The notes: generated by a model from the sequence alone, not told the origin. A DNA stretch of 64,000 nt from Candidatus Liberimonas magnetica (GCA_020523885.1 JAJAPY010000002.1:300023-364022), one strand, 5' to 3'. Shown: positions 8,514 through 17,600, counted from the first letter of the stretch. Translations and numbers: made by a program.

Positions 8514-9794
8514 ATGGAAAAGAAACAAATTATTTTTATTTTTTTATTTTCTTTAACTATATACCTGCTTTATACCGGGTTATTTTGCGGTTTCAAATGG
8601 TTTATGTTCGGAGACGCCACGGAATACGAACGGTATGCTGTGAATTTATTGAGCGGGAAAGGCTATGTTTATGATATCGGGGGCATAGAGTCCTATGCCC
8701 GGAGACCTCCTTTATACCCGTTTTTGCTGGCTTTTATTTATTATGTTTTCGGCCATTCTTTTGTAGTAGTCAAAATCGTTCAAGCGGTACTTGCGTCTGT
8801 AACCAATGTGATAACATATTCGATCCTGTTAAAATTTACAGGTAATAAGGCAACTGCCTTTATTTCCGGATTGTTTTCAAGTATTTACTTTGCTTATATT
8901 TACGGTGTGTATATGCACCTGGCGGACGGCTTATTTACGTTTCTGCTTGTCTTGTCTGTATATCTGCTTATCATAAGCAATGAAGATAAAATGCCCGGAT
9001 ATTTATTGTCAGGAATAGTGCTGGGGCTTGCAACCTTGACCCGCCCGACGACTTTAATACTGCCTGTCATATTACTGCCCTGGTTCATTTTTAAATACAA
9101 AAACAAAGCTGTAAAAATATTTTCAGCCTATCTGGTAGGCTTTGTTTGCTTAATAGCTCCCTGGACCATAAGGAATTATCTCGTGTATAATGCGTTTATA
9201 CCGGTGCAAACCCGCAGCGGAGAAAACTTCTGGGCATCTAACAATCCCTGGTCAAAAGGGAGGTGCAACCAGCAACATAATGATATCGAGAATATCAAGG
9301 ACCTGAGCGAACTGGAAAAAGACAAACGGATGACCAAATGGGCTGTTGACTATTTAAAAGGATTAAGTACTGTTCAATTTTGTAAACTATATTTTCTTAA
9401 AGCGGCGAGTTTTGTTTATCCGTTTATGTGCGAATACAGTTTTAAATATGACCCGACCTTCGGAATGATTATTCCGTTCTGGTTTTACGGGATGTACCTT
9501 ACGATAAAAAGCAAAGACCTCCAGGGATGGCTTTTTCTGCTTATCTTGTTAACTTTTTTTATGTTTACTTTAATATACTACGGCGGAGAGATACGTTTTA
9601 GGATGGCCTATTCTCCGTATATTATTATGCTGAGCTCAATAGGCATAGCGAATTTCACCAGAGTCCTAGGAAACATGCGGGTATCAGCAGCTGTTTATCT
9701 TTTATGGCTTGTGATAAATATCTGGGCATTTTTTTATTACCAATATTTGTATATGATAGCGAATTATTTTCTCGTGGCAATCCGGGGTTCGTAG
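8514..9794 (+). CDS. GT39-family (PMT_2-like) membrane glycosyltransferase
   Basis: 426 residues, about 10-11 transmembrane segments. The first periplasmic loop has the catalytic-type acidic residues in 'FGDATEYERYAVNLL' followed by 'ARRPPLYPFLLAFIYYVFGHS', the signature of the ArnT/PMT_2 group; nearly the same motif occurs in the 21438-22652 product. It likely uses the polyprenyl-phosphate sugar made by the preceding GT2. The periplasmic C-terminal domain present in longer PMT members is missing. Placement between a GT2 and a sugar aminotransferase fits envelope glycan decoration. Confidence 0.75.
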   Translation: MEKKQIIFIFLFSLTIYLLYTGLFCGFKWFMFGDATEYERYAVNLLSGKGYVYDIGGIESYARRPPLYPFLLAFIYYVFGHSFVVVKIVQAVLASVTNVITYSILLKFTGNKATAFISGLFSSIYFAYIYGVYMHLADGLFTFLLVLSVYLLIISNEDKMPGYLLSGIVLGLATLTRPTTLILPVILLPWFIFKYKNKAVKIFSAYLVGFVCLIAPWTIRNYLVYNAFIPVQTRSGENFWASNNPWSKGRCNQQHNDIENIKDLSELEKDKRMTKWAVDYLKGLSTVQFCKLYFLKAASFVYPFMCEYSFKYDPTFGMIIPFWFYGMYLTIKSKDLQGWLFLLILLTFFMFTLIYYGGEIRFRMAYSPYIIMLSSIGIANFTRVLGNMRVSAAVYLLWLVINIWAFFYYQYLYMIANYFLVAIRGS

Positions 9795-9841
9795 ACGGGA
9801 ATCTGAATAATTCTAAAATAAATAATAAAAGGGAGAATGTA

Positions 9842-10948
9842 ATGAAAATACCGATGGTAGACTTGAAAGTCAGCTATGAAAGTATGAAGGCAGACATAGA
9901 TAATGCAGTCAAAACTGTCCTTGACAAAACTAACTTCATTTTAGGGGAAGAAGTAGGTAAATTTGAAGAAGAATTTGCAAAGTATTGCGGGTCAAAATAC
10001 GCCGTCGGAGTGGCAAACGGGACTGATGCCATAAAGATATCTTTATTGGCGTGCGGGTTAGAAAAGGAAGACGAAGTAATTACTACTCCGTTTACTTTTA
10101 TAGCTACTTCTGAAGCTATAATCCAATCCGGGTGCAAGCCTGTTTTTGCAGATATAAGACTGGATGATTATAACCTGGACCCGGTCGAAATAGAAAAGAA
10201 ACTTACAAAGAAAACAAAAGCTGTCATTCCTGTACACTTATACGGGCACCCGTGCGATATGAAAAAGATAATGGAAATAGCAAAAAAGAATAATCTTATT
10301 GTAATCGAAGATTGTGCCCAGGCGTTCAGCGCAAAATATGAAGATAAGTTTACAGGTACGATAGGCAACGCCGGAAGCTTCAGCTTCTTCCCAGCTAAAA
10401 ACCTCGGCTGTTTCGGCGACGGAGGGATGGTAATTACCAACGACCAAAATGTATATAAGAACGCAAGAGCTTTAAGGAACCACGGCTCGCATATAAAATA
10501 TTATTCCGAGATGGACGGGTTTAATTCAAGGCTTGACACTCTGCAGGCAGCTATTCTTTCAGTAAAATTAAAGCAAATGGATAAGTGGACAAAAATGAGA
10601 AATGACGTGGCGGGAAAATATGCGAAAGCCTTGAAGGATGTCACTGCCGTTCCTAAAGTCCTTGCTAACTGCTATCATTCGTTTAACTATTATAATATCA
10701 TGTTTGCATCCAAACAGATAAGAGACCAGGTGCAAAAATATCTTGTTGATAACGGAGTAGCCTGCCAGATATATTACCCGGTAGCTCTTCACCTGCAGAC
10801 TGTGTACAAAGACATGGGTTACAAATTAGGGGATTTCCCGCTTACTGAAAAAGCGCAGGATACCACCTTAAGCCTTCCCATGTACCCTGAATTAAATGAT
10901 GAACAGATAAAATATATTACTGAAAAAGTGAAAGAAGCTGTAGGATAA
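9842..10948 (+). CDS. DegT/DnrJ/EryC1/StrS-family sugar aminotransferase
   Basis: A PLP enzyme of 368 residues that aminates a keto-sugar nucleotide. Visible features are 'MVDLK' at the start, 'VANGTDAIKISLLA' (cofactor phosphate region, ~58-70), 'IEDCAQAF' (Asp157 near the pyridine nitrogen) and 'SFFPAKNLGCFGDGG' with Lys186 as the Schiff-base residue. I start it at ATG 9842, after GGGAG (9831-9835), because all family homology begins there; the frame is open further upstream but that part only shadows the previous gene. With WbpA-, WbpB- and WbpD-type genes elsewhere in the window it could be the WbpE step making UDP-GlcNAc(3NH2)A; other 3- or 4-aminations are possible. Confidence 0.9.
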   Translation: MKIPMVDLKVSYESMKADIDNAVKTVLDKTNFILGEEVGKFEEEFAKYCGSKYAVGVANGTDAIKISLLACGLEKEDEVITTPFTFIATSEAIIQSGCKPVFADIRLDDYNLDPVEIEKKLTKKTKAVIPVHLYGHPCDMKKIMEIAKKNNLIVIEDCAQAFSAKYEDKFTGTIGNAGSFSFFPAKNLGCFGDGGMVITNDQNVYKNARALRNHGSHIKYYSEMDGFNSRLDTLQAAILSVKLKQMDKWTKMRNDVAGKYAKALKDVTAVPKVLANCYHSFNYYNIMFASKQIRDQVQKYLVDNGVACQIYYPVALHLQTVYKDMGYKLGDFPLTEKAQDTTLSLPMYPELNDEQIKYITEKVKEAVG

Positions 10949-11000
10949 GCCACGTCCGCTGCGAGTTTAGACGCGGCATAAAAATAAATGGTTCTGGTAG

Positions 11001-11029
11001 TTGACAAGCTGTTGGTTTTGTGTTATAAA
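11001..11029 (+). promoter_or_regulatory. Sigma-70-type promoter of hicAB
   Basis: TTGACA (11001-11006), a 17-base spacer, then TATAAA (11024-11029). Transcription would start near 11036, only about four bases before the hicA ATG, so the mRNA would be nearly leaderless. Confidence 0.8.
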
Positions 11030-11039
11030 TGTATTGCCG

Positions 11040-11228
11040 ATGAAAATAAGAGATATAATAAAATTAATAGAAGCAGATGGATGGTATATCGTTAAAACAA
11101 AAGGCAGCCACAGGCAATATAAGCATTCCCGAAAATCAGGGAGAGTAACCATTGCAGGCCATCCAAAAGACGATTTGGCAAATGGAACATTAAACAGCGT
11201 TTTAAAACAGGCTCAGCTTAAAAAATAA
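11040..11228 (+). CDS. hicA: HicA-family mRNA interferase toxin
   Basis: 62 residues of the YcfA/HicA double-stranded-RNA-binding-like fold. 'MKIRDIIKLIEADGWYIVKTKGSH' gives the conserved GW followed by KGSH with the catalytic His24; 'TIAGH' and 'LNSVLKQAQL' finish the domain. HicA cleaves mRNA when freed from HicB. The ATG at 11040 gives exactly the family start; a longer frame from 11001 would begin inside the promoter. hicB follows after 10 bases with its own GGAGG. The module lies in an islet of toxin-antitoxin genes and debris inside the polysaccharide locus. Confidence 0.9.
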   Translation: MKIRDIIKLIEADGWYIVKTKGSHRQYKHSRKSGRVTIAGHPKDDLANGTLNSVLKQAQLKK

Positions 11229-11238
11229 CGGAGGTGTT

Positions 11239-11448
11239 ATGCATCGCTTTCTTATAGTAATTGAAAAAACGAAAAAAAATTATTCCGCATATTCTCCCGA
11301 TTTACCAGGGTGTGTTGCTACTGGAAAGACAAAAGAAACAGTTGAAAAGAATATGTATTCTGCAATTAAAATGCATATTGATGGTTTACTGGAAGATAAT
11401 AAGGCAATTCCTACCTCAAAGTCAATAGCTGAATTTATTGCAGTATAA
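11239..11448 (+). CDS. hicB: HicB-family antitoxin
   Basis: 69 residues with the partial RNase H-like fold of HicB: 'FLIVIEKTKKNYSAYSPDLPGCVATGKTKETVEKNMYSA' contains the typical 'YSAYSPDLPGCVATG' strand-turn-strand and a following helix. It neutralises HicA by direct binding. No separate C-terminal DNA-binding domain (HTH or ribbon-helix-helix) is present, so it is the short HicB type and autoregulation would have to occur in another way. The ribosome binding site GGAGG is at 11230-11234. Confidence 0.9.
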   Translation: MHRFLIVIEKTKKNYSAYSPDLPGCVATGKTKETVEKNMYSAIKMHIDGLLEDNKAIPTSKSIAEFIAV

Positions 11449-11882
11449 TGCTGGTAGCAAAATGAGAATAATAAATGCAATCTTCTGCATTAAACCCTCA
11501 CCCGTTCACATTCCATTGTTTTTAAATTAATACTGCATACACATTTATACGGTCAAGCAACATTGGCCAACTCAATAATCCGAAAGGGATTGCGGTAGAC
11601 ACATCAGGAAATGTTTATATTGCAGATAGTGGTAATAACTGTGCATCTTCAGCGCCCGCTTTTTAACGGTAAAAAATAGCAAAATCGTTAATGATTTTAT
11701 ATAATATCTAAAACTACCAGGCAGTGTTAAAAGTTGTATGATAGGTGAAGTTAAAAAGCATTGATATTTTAGTAGATAAATTTTCATAGCGGGGGAAGGA
11801 AGGTAATTTCTGAAGTTAAAGGCATAAGTAAAAAAAATACTCAGATTCTTGACATTACGTAAAATCGTAAAGAGAGGGCTCT
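11449..11882. other. Gene-poor gap with an NHL-repeat remnant
   Basis: 434 bases without an intact gene. It holds the NHL-repeat fragment at 11565-11666 and AT-rich sequence. TTGACA at 11849-11854 has no matching -10, so the promoter of the downstream SDR gene is not identified. Confidence 0.5.
11565..11666 (+). pseudogene. NHL-repeat gene fragment
   Basis: An open stretch of ~33 codons reads 'GQLNNPKGIAVDTSGNVYIADSGNN' before a stop at 11664-11666. This is one NHL beta-propeller blade, nearly the same as blades in the surface protein of 14628-18962 ('GVAVDASGNVYIAD'). No start codon or further blades are present, so it is a leftover of a second NHL-repeat gene or of a copied piece of that gene. 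Confidence 0.8.
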
Positions 11883-12860
11883 ATGTTTATCTGGAGCGGT
11901 AAAAAAGTCTTAGTTACAGGCGGGGCAGGATTCATAGGTTCGCATGTGGTCGAAATGCTTGTCAAAAGGGGCGCCAGAGTACTCGTCGTAGATAATCTAG
12001 AGAACGGCAGTATGGACAACCTTAAGTCCGTTAAAGATGAAATAGTGTTCAAGGATTTTGACCTCAACGACCTGGATGTATGTGTTGATATATCAAAAGG
12101 TATCGATGTAGTAATGAACATAGCTGCAAAGGTCGCTGGCATAGAATATAATAAGAACAATCAAGGTGAGATGTATTTTGACAATGTAAGGATAAATTCT
12201 AACATGCTTGAAGCTTCCAGGATCAACAAGGTAGAACGCACGCTCATGGTTTCAAGCGCCTGTGTTTATACAAGGCACTGCAAAATACCTACACCGGAAA
12301 GTGAAGGTTACAGGTATATCCCTGAATTTACGAACGAAGGCTACGGCTGGTCTAAGAGAGTCGCTGAATGGCAGTCTATGGCTTATGCAAAAGAATATGG
12401 CATGAAAATAGCTATCGCAAGGCCGTACAATGCTTACGGTCCCAGAGACCATTTTGACCCGGATAAATCTCATGTGATAGCAGCCCTAATAAAAAGGATA
12501 TTCGACAATGAAGACCCCTTAAATGTCTGGGGTGATGGGGAACAGGCAAGGGCTTTTATTTATGTAGATGATTTTGCAAGAGGCTTAATAGAACTTACAG
12601 AAAAATACGCTGTGGCCGACCCTGTAAATATCGGCACTGATAATGAGATTAAGATAAAAGACCTGGTAAGTTTAATAGTAAAACTCTCCGGTAGAACCCC
12701 AAAGATACAGTTCGACACAACCAAACCCTCAGGCCAGCCCAGAAGGAACTCCGATAATACCAATGCCAAACAAAAGATAGGTTTTGAAGCCATGGTAAAA
12801 CTTGAAGATGGCCTAAAACGGACAATTGACTGGTACAAGAAAGCTAATAAGATAGTATAG
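11883..12860 (+). CDS. NAD-dependent sugar-nucleotide epimerase/dehydratase (extended SDR)
   Basis: 325 residues. 'KVLVTGGAGFIGSHVVE' is the GxxGxxG Rossmann motif, 'SSACVY' holds the catalytic Ser/Thr region, and Tyr154-x3-Lys158 (YGWSK) is the catalytic pair. 'RPYNAYGPRD', 'WGDGEQARAFIYVDD' and 'PSGQPRRNSD' place it with the GDP-fucose synthase / UDP-glucose 4-epimerase / GDP-mannose epimerase branch. 'NIAAKVAGIEYN' resembles the GDP-L-fucose synthase and GDP-mannose 3,5-epimerase group. The exact substrate is open. It is the one clear biosynthetic gene in the 10.9-14.6 kb islet and probably belongs functionally to the polysaccharide pathway. Confidence 0.85.
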   Translation: MFIWSGKKVLVTGGAGFIGSHVVEMLVKRGARVLVVDNLENGSMDNLKSVKDEIVFKDFDLNDLDVCVDISKGIDVVMNIAAKVAGIEYNKNNQGEMYFDNVRINSNMLEASRINKVERTLMVSSACVYTRHCKIPTPESEGYRYIPEFTNEGYGWSKRVAEWQSMAYAKEYGMKIAIARPYNAYGPRDHFDPDKSHVIAALIKRIFDNEDPLNVWGDGEQARAFIYVDDFARGLIELTEKYAVADPVNIGTDNEIKIKDLVSLIVKLSGRTPKIQFDTTKPSGQPRRNSDNTNAKQKIGFEAMVKLEDGLKRTIDWYKKANKIV

Positions 12861-12941
12861 ATGATGTAACTCGCGGGCACATTTTGACAATAAACTTCCA
12901 TTTTGATAGACTTTTTAACACAGAACAAGATAGGAGATTTT

Positions 12942-13292
12942 ATGGGAAAAGATAAGGCTAAGAAGACAAATGAAAATGAACCGGTGACAAAGAAAGAGTT
13001 TAACGAAAGGCTTGATAAGGTTGACAACAGGTTTGATAAAAATGGAATAGCGCTTCAAAACCTTGCAAAAGCTGTGCTTAGCAATACCGAAGATATTAGA
13101 ATTATAAAAGAAACAATGGTAACAAAACATGACCATAAGCGCGTAATAGATACCCTTGATATTATAGTAAAAAAAATGGAAGACTTTGAAAATAAGGGGA
13201 TTATTAATACCCACCGGATAAACGAGATTGAACCAAAAATTGACAACCACGAAAAGCGAATAACGACTTTAGAGACGGTTATTCAAAAATAA
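12942..13292 (+). CDS. Small coiled-coil protein of unknown function
   Basis: 116 residues, very rich in Lys, Glu, Asp and Asn, without signal peptide or membrane segment. The middle and end show heptad-like spacing of Leu/Ile ('FNERLDKVDNRF', 'RITTLETVIQK') that suggests a coiled coil, similar in flavour to t-SNARE-like DUFs near mobile genes. ATG 12942 follows AGGAGA (12931-12936); a TTG at 12903 is less likely. A decayed second copy follows at 13359-13690. No function can be given. Confidence 0.65.
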   Translation: MGKDKAKKTNENEPVTKKEFNERLDKVDNRFDKNGIALQNLAKAVLSNTEDIRIIKETMVTKHDHKRVIDTLDIIVKKMEDFENKGIINTHRINEIEPKIDNHEKRITTLETVIQK

Positions 13293-13358
13293 GTAAGTAA
13301 AGCCTGAAACCTGGAACAATGAAGTGAAACTTTTTGAAAGAATTGCTATGAGGTTTAT

Positions 13359-13690
13359 ATGATAAAAAACAAACAAAAACAAATGAAAATGACCGGTAAC
13401 AAAGAAAGAGTTTAACAATAGGCTTGATAAGGTTGACCATGGTAACTAAAGACGATATCCGTCAAATCGTAACTACTATTGATAGCTTTCTTAAAATAAA
13501 TGAAGACTACGGCAATAAAGCTATTTCAAACACTCACCGCATAGTAGAATTAGAAACGAAAACCTCAGGCCTTGACCATCGTGTAGCCAGATTAGAATCA
13601 AACCCTAATAAAGAATCAATAAATCTGCAAAAATGGGAGCAAACAGCTGGCGGAGAAATTATATCGTATTATCAAACAACGTTGTCCTAA
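13359..13690 (+). pseudogene. Decayed duplicate of the coiled-coil gene
   Basis: Nucleotides 13370-13437 closely repeat 12960-13030 of the intact copy, but with small indels that shift the frame, and then jump to the sequence equivalent to ~13117 ('MVTK'), so roughly 85 bases are lost. The end is readable from ATG 13439 as 'NTHRIVELETKTSGLDHRVARLES', parallel to 'NTHRINEIEPKIDNHEKRITTLET' of the intact gene. The last codons run into a 27-base repeat (13661-13687). Confidence 0.7.
13661..13687 (+). repeat. 27-bp dispersed repeat, copy 1
   Basis: The 27 bases from ATATCGTATTATC to GTTGTCC occur again, exactly, in inverse orientation at 41218-41244. The repeat includes the 10-base palindrome ACAACGTTGT. 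It ends four bases before the -35 box of the Phd/PIN promoter. Confidence 0.85.
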
Positions 13691-13740
13691 TTGACAATAC
13701 TGTGATATTCGGTTATAATAATGACAGATAAATGTCATTA
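13691..13740 (+). promoter_or_regulatory. Consensus promoter and operator of the Phd/PIN module
   Basis: TTGACA (13691-13696), 17-base spacer, TATAAT (13714-13719): a full sigma-70 consensus. An 8-base perfect inverted repeat, TAATGACA (13719-13726) and TGTCATTA (13733-13740), covers the start of transcription and is placed as an operator for antitoxin autorepression. Confidence 0.85.
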
Positions 13741-13760
13741 TATTTACCTGGGAGCTTCTT

Positions 13761-13985
13761 ATGAATTATGTTCAATTCACTAAATTCAGAAACCATTCAA
13801 AAGAGTATTTTGATGGAGTTCAGCATGGAAATGCATATGTTGTTATAAGAAAAGGTAAGCCTATAGCCCAGGTGTTACCGTTTGATGTAAATGTTACAGG
13901 CTGGAAGAGAAAAATAAATAAAGTAGGTCTTAAAAAAGATGTAAATGCGCTTGATTATGTATTAAAAGAGAGAAATGAGAAATGA
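13761..13985 (+). CDS. Phd/YefM-family antitoxin
   Basis: 74 residues: 'VQFTKFRNHSKEYFDGVQHGNAYVVIRKGKPIAQVLP' matches the N-terminal DNA-binding and dimer domain of Phd/YefM proteins (strand-helix-strand ending in KPIAxV), and the C-terminal ~30 residues would wrap the toxin. GGGAG (13752-13756) precedes the ATG. The stop overlaps the toxin start (ATGA, 13982-13985), giving translational coupling. The palindrome in its promoter fits autoregulation by the antitoxin or the complex. Confidence 0.85.
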   Translation: MNYVQFTKFRNHSKEYFDGVQHGNAYVVIRKGKPIAQVLPFDVNVTGWKRKINKVGLKKDVNALDYVLKERNEK

Positions 13986-14416
13986 TATTTTATTTTGATA
14001 CGTCCGCGCTAATTAAAAAATACATAAAAGAACATGGCAGTGAAGTTGTGGACAGCATCCTGGAAAAAGCCGATATAGTTTACGTGTCAAAAATAACGAA
14101 AATTGAATGTATTTCTGTAATAAAGAGGTTATTGCACGACAGGGCGATCAATAAAGCAGATTATAAGTATCTTAAAAAAGAAATATTTACGGATTTCAAT
14201 TATTTTTCAGTAATAGAGTTTAATGAAGCTGTTGAGTCAAAAGCAATGATTTTGATAGATAAGTATCAAATAAAATTATTAGATTCCATACAATTAGCAT
14301 CTTTATTGGTAATGAAAGATAAAATAAATGAGTTTGTTGCTTGCGACATAAAACTGATAGAATATGCTAAAAAAGAAAATGTAACAGTTAATAATCCCTT
14401 ATTGCCTAAAAAATAA
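13982..14416 (+). CDS. PIN-domain ribonuclease toxin (VapC-like)
   Basis: 144 residues beginning 'MIFYFDTSALIKKYI'. The acidic metal-binding residues of a PIN nuclease are visible: Asp6, Glu42 (in 'KIECIS'), Asp101 ('LLDSIQLASLL') and Asp122 ('VACDIKL'). Such toxins cut tRNA or rRNA and are held by the cognate antitoxin encoded just upstream with a four-base overlap. The whole catalytic set is present, so it looks functional. VapC paired with a Phd-type antitoxin is common in environmental bacteria. Confidence 0.9.
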   Translation: MIFYFDTSALIKKYIKEHGSEVVDSILEKADIVYVSKITKIECISVIKRLLHDRAINKADYKYLKKEIFTDFNYFSVIEFNEAVESKAMILIDKYQIKLLDSIQLASLLVMKDKINEFVACDIKLIEYAKKENVTVNNPLLPKK

Positions 14417-14424
14417 GGCGCAGC

Positions 14425-14487
14425 AACAAAGAATTCAGGGAAGGAAAAACCATCGCAGTAAAATCATTATCCGAGTTGCGTAAATAA
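14425..14487 (+). pseudogene. C-terminal remnant of a type II antitoxin
   Basis: The frame ending at TAA 14485-14487 reads 'NKEFREGKTIAVKSLSELRK', the usual toxin-binding tail of RelB/Phd-like antitoxins. No N-terminal half precedes it; the PIN toxin gene ends only eight bases upstream. Its stop overlaps the ATG of the toxin remnant (TAATG), the normal coupling of a RelBE-type operon. Confidence 0.65.
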
Positions 14488-14627
14488 TGAAGCTAAGCAA
14501 AGTTTATATAGCTTCAGATTTTAAGAAGTCGTATAATCTCTTACCGAGCAATGTGCAAACGCTTGTGGATAAGAGAGATCTTTGGTTTAAAGAAAACCCG
14601 CATGATGCCCGCTTGAAAACGCACTAT
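14487..14627 (+). pseudogene. N-terminal remnant of a RelE/ParE-type toxin, fused in frame to the next gene
   Basis: 47 codons read 'SDFKKSYNLLPSNVQ' and 'FKENPHDARLKTH', the opening half of the RelE/StbE-like toxin family (kinked 'FxKSYxxLP..' and 'ENP....LKTH'). The remainder of the toxin, including the catalytic end, is missing. The frame stays open into the surface-protein gene, whose signal peptide starts at Met 14628. So a deletion or insertion removed the toxin's second half and joined it to this gene. Confidence 0.75.
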
Positions 14628-17600
14628 ATGAAAACCAACTTTACCAATAAACCAATTAGAACTCAACTATTTCCAGTTTTATTGTTTTTATTTGCTGTTT
14701 TTTTCTTTCATTTAATTCAATTACAAGCAGCAAATAAACCGAACAATGATATTAGTAAATTAACCATAGACAATACTGGGATAGTAGGCAGCTGGTCATT
14801 TAACGAGGAATCAGGGAGTATAGCACATGATTCTGTAGGGAACAGTAACGGCACAATTTATGGCGCTTCATGGGTCAACGGCAAAAAAGATGGAGCGCTA
14901 AGTTTTGACGGGGTTAATGATTATATTGATCTAGGTGCACCGGCAGTCTTAGACCTACCGGGTGATCTTACGCTTGAATCGTTTTGTAAACCAATTTTGA
15001 GTGGCTTATGGGCACATCCACCATTTACTGTAAAATTCGCAAGCCCTTATGATAGAAACTATGACGGGTATATCTGTAGGGATGGCTCTGGAGCGTTTGG
15101 GTATTATAGCTCCGGGCATCAAGGTGTTAACTTACCTTCAGGAACTTTTAAAGACAATGTGTGGCAGCATATGGCCATGGTATACTCATGGGATGGGAGC
15201 ATTGCAACCATTTCTTTCTATATCGATGGCCTCTTAAAAACCCAGGCAACAACTAGCGCTCAACGGCTCACCAATGCCGCTACAAAAGTGTCAATAGGTA
15301 GTGAGGGTATCCCTGGATTCTATTTTTTTAACGGTGTTATTGATGAAGTGAACATCTATAATAGGGCGCTCTCGGCACAAGAAATATTAGATCGTTATAA
15401 CTTGTTAAATACTATTCCTGTTCTTTCCTATACAGGGGAAACACACTATACTAATTCTTTTGTTTATCCTGAAGTAGGTAAAACATCCACAACTTATACT
15501 TTCCGTGTCAATTATACTCATATCGGAAGTTCTGCGCCTGCGGCAAATTATCCGCTGTTACGTATATACAAAGGTGGAACGGAACTCTCAAACAGCCCCT
15601 TTGCAATGAAAGCCTCCGAAATCACCGACCTTAATTACGCCGACGGCAAGATTTATGCATCGACCGTAACTTTGAAAAGCGCAGCCAGTAATTATACCTA
15701 TAAGATTTCAGCGTATGATGTCAGCGGTACCTCGGCAACCGAGGTAACCGGCTCCGGGCCGGTGGTAGAAACTTTGTTAATGACAGGAAATCTTATAGGC
15801 AAAGTAACTAAATCAGACGGGACAACAGCGGTTTCAGGAGCACTTGTAGAAGCATTGCAAGCCGGTGTTGTCAGGTCAAATGCCACAACCGGCGCAAACG
15901 GTAATTATTCAATAGTAATTGAAACAGGAACCTATGATGTAAAAGCTTCTTTAACAGGTTATTATTCACATACGACAACAGGGTATAATATAGGAATTGG
16001 TTCAACAGTTACGGTAAATTTTGCCTTACCTGTAGTTATCCAGTCTCAAACAGGGACACCCACCATAACAACAGTAGCTGGAAATGGAACCCAGGGTTAT
16101 TCAGGAGACAGCGGCATTGCTGCTTCAGCTCAACTTTATTATCCTTGTGAAGTAGCGGTTGATGCTTCAGGAAATGTTTATATCTCTGACTTTAGTAATT
16201 TCCGAATAAGAAAAGTAGACACTTCAGGGTTAATGTCAACTTTTGCAGGAAACGGAACAGCCGGTTATTCGGGTGACGGAGGCCCTGCAACTGCTGCTCA
16301 AATTAATTATTCCGCAGGAATAGCGGTTGACGCTTCAGGGAATGTTTATATCGCTGACACTAATAATTACCGAATAAGGAAGGTAAACGCTTCAGGCATA
16401 ATATCAACATTTGCAGGAACAGGAACTTCAGGTTTTTCAGGAGATGGAGGGTTAGCTGCTTCAGCTCAACTCAATACTCCAAATGGAGTAGCGGTTGATG
16501 CTTCAGGGAATGTTTATATCGCTGACAATACCCGCGTTAGAAAAGTAAACACTTCGGGCATAATATCAACAATTGCAGGAAATGGGAGTGTCGGTTATTC
16601 AGGTGACGGAGGCCCGGCAACTTTGGCTCAAATTAACCATTCTTATGGAGTAGCGGTTGATGCTTCAGGGAATGTTTATATTGCTGACTCTAATGTTGGT
16701 GATTCTAATTATAACCGAATAAGGAAAGTAAACGCTTCAGGCATAATATCAACTTTTGCAGGAAACGGAACTTTAGGTTATTCAGGAGACGGAGGATTAG
16801 CCGCTTCAGCTAACCTTTCCGGAGCTGATGGAGTAGCGGTTGATGCTTCAGGAAACGTTTATATCGCTGACAACTGGAATAATCGAATAAGGAAAGTAAA
16901 CACTTTAGGTATAATATCAACTTTTGCGGGAAACGGGGTTCAAGGTTACTCCGGAGACAGCGGCAGCGCTACTTCAGCTAAACTTAATTATCCCGATGGG
17001 GTAACTGTTGATACTTCAGGGAATGTTTATATCGCTGACCAATATAATAACCGGATAAGAAAAGTTTATTTTGTACAGAAAGGGATTATTTCCGGTAAAC
17101 TAACAAAAGCAGATAGAACGACAGCGATTTCAGGAGCACTTGTAGAAATATTAAAATCTAATGTCGTTAGATCAACAGCGACAAGTGATGCAAGCGGAAA
17201 TTATTCAATTACAATAGGAACAGGTACTTATGATGTAAAAGCAACTCTATCAGGATATCAATCGCAGACTAAAACTGATTATAGTGTGTCGAATGGTTCA
17301 ACTATAACAGTAAATTTTTCTTTAACTCAGATCTCTCAAGCAAAAAAAGGGATTATTTCAGGTAAAGTTACAAAATCAGACGGAACAACAGCGGTTTCAG
17401 TAGTACTTGTAGAAGCATTGCAATCCGGTATAACAAAGTCAAGTATTATGACGGATAATAGCGGTAATTATTCAATAACAATAGGAACAGGTGCTTATGA
17501 CGTAAAAGCATCTGCAACAGGATATTTATCCCAGACAAAAACCGGGTATAATGTGACAGCAGGCTCCACAAATACAGTTAGTTTTTCGCTTGTTGATCTT

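Noticed and set aside
10949-10977. Hairpin GCCACGTC/GACGCGGC after the DegT gene as a terminator
   Set aside because: It has a mismatch, a long loop and no T run; too weak to call.
11849-11865. TTGACA and TAAAAT before the SDR gene
   Set aside because: The spacer is five bases and no -10 is found at 16-18 bases.
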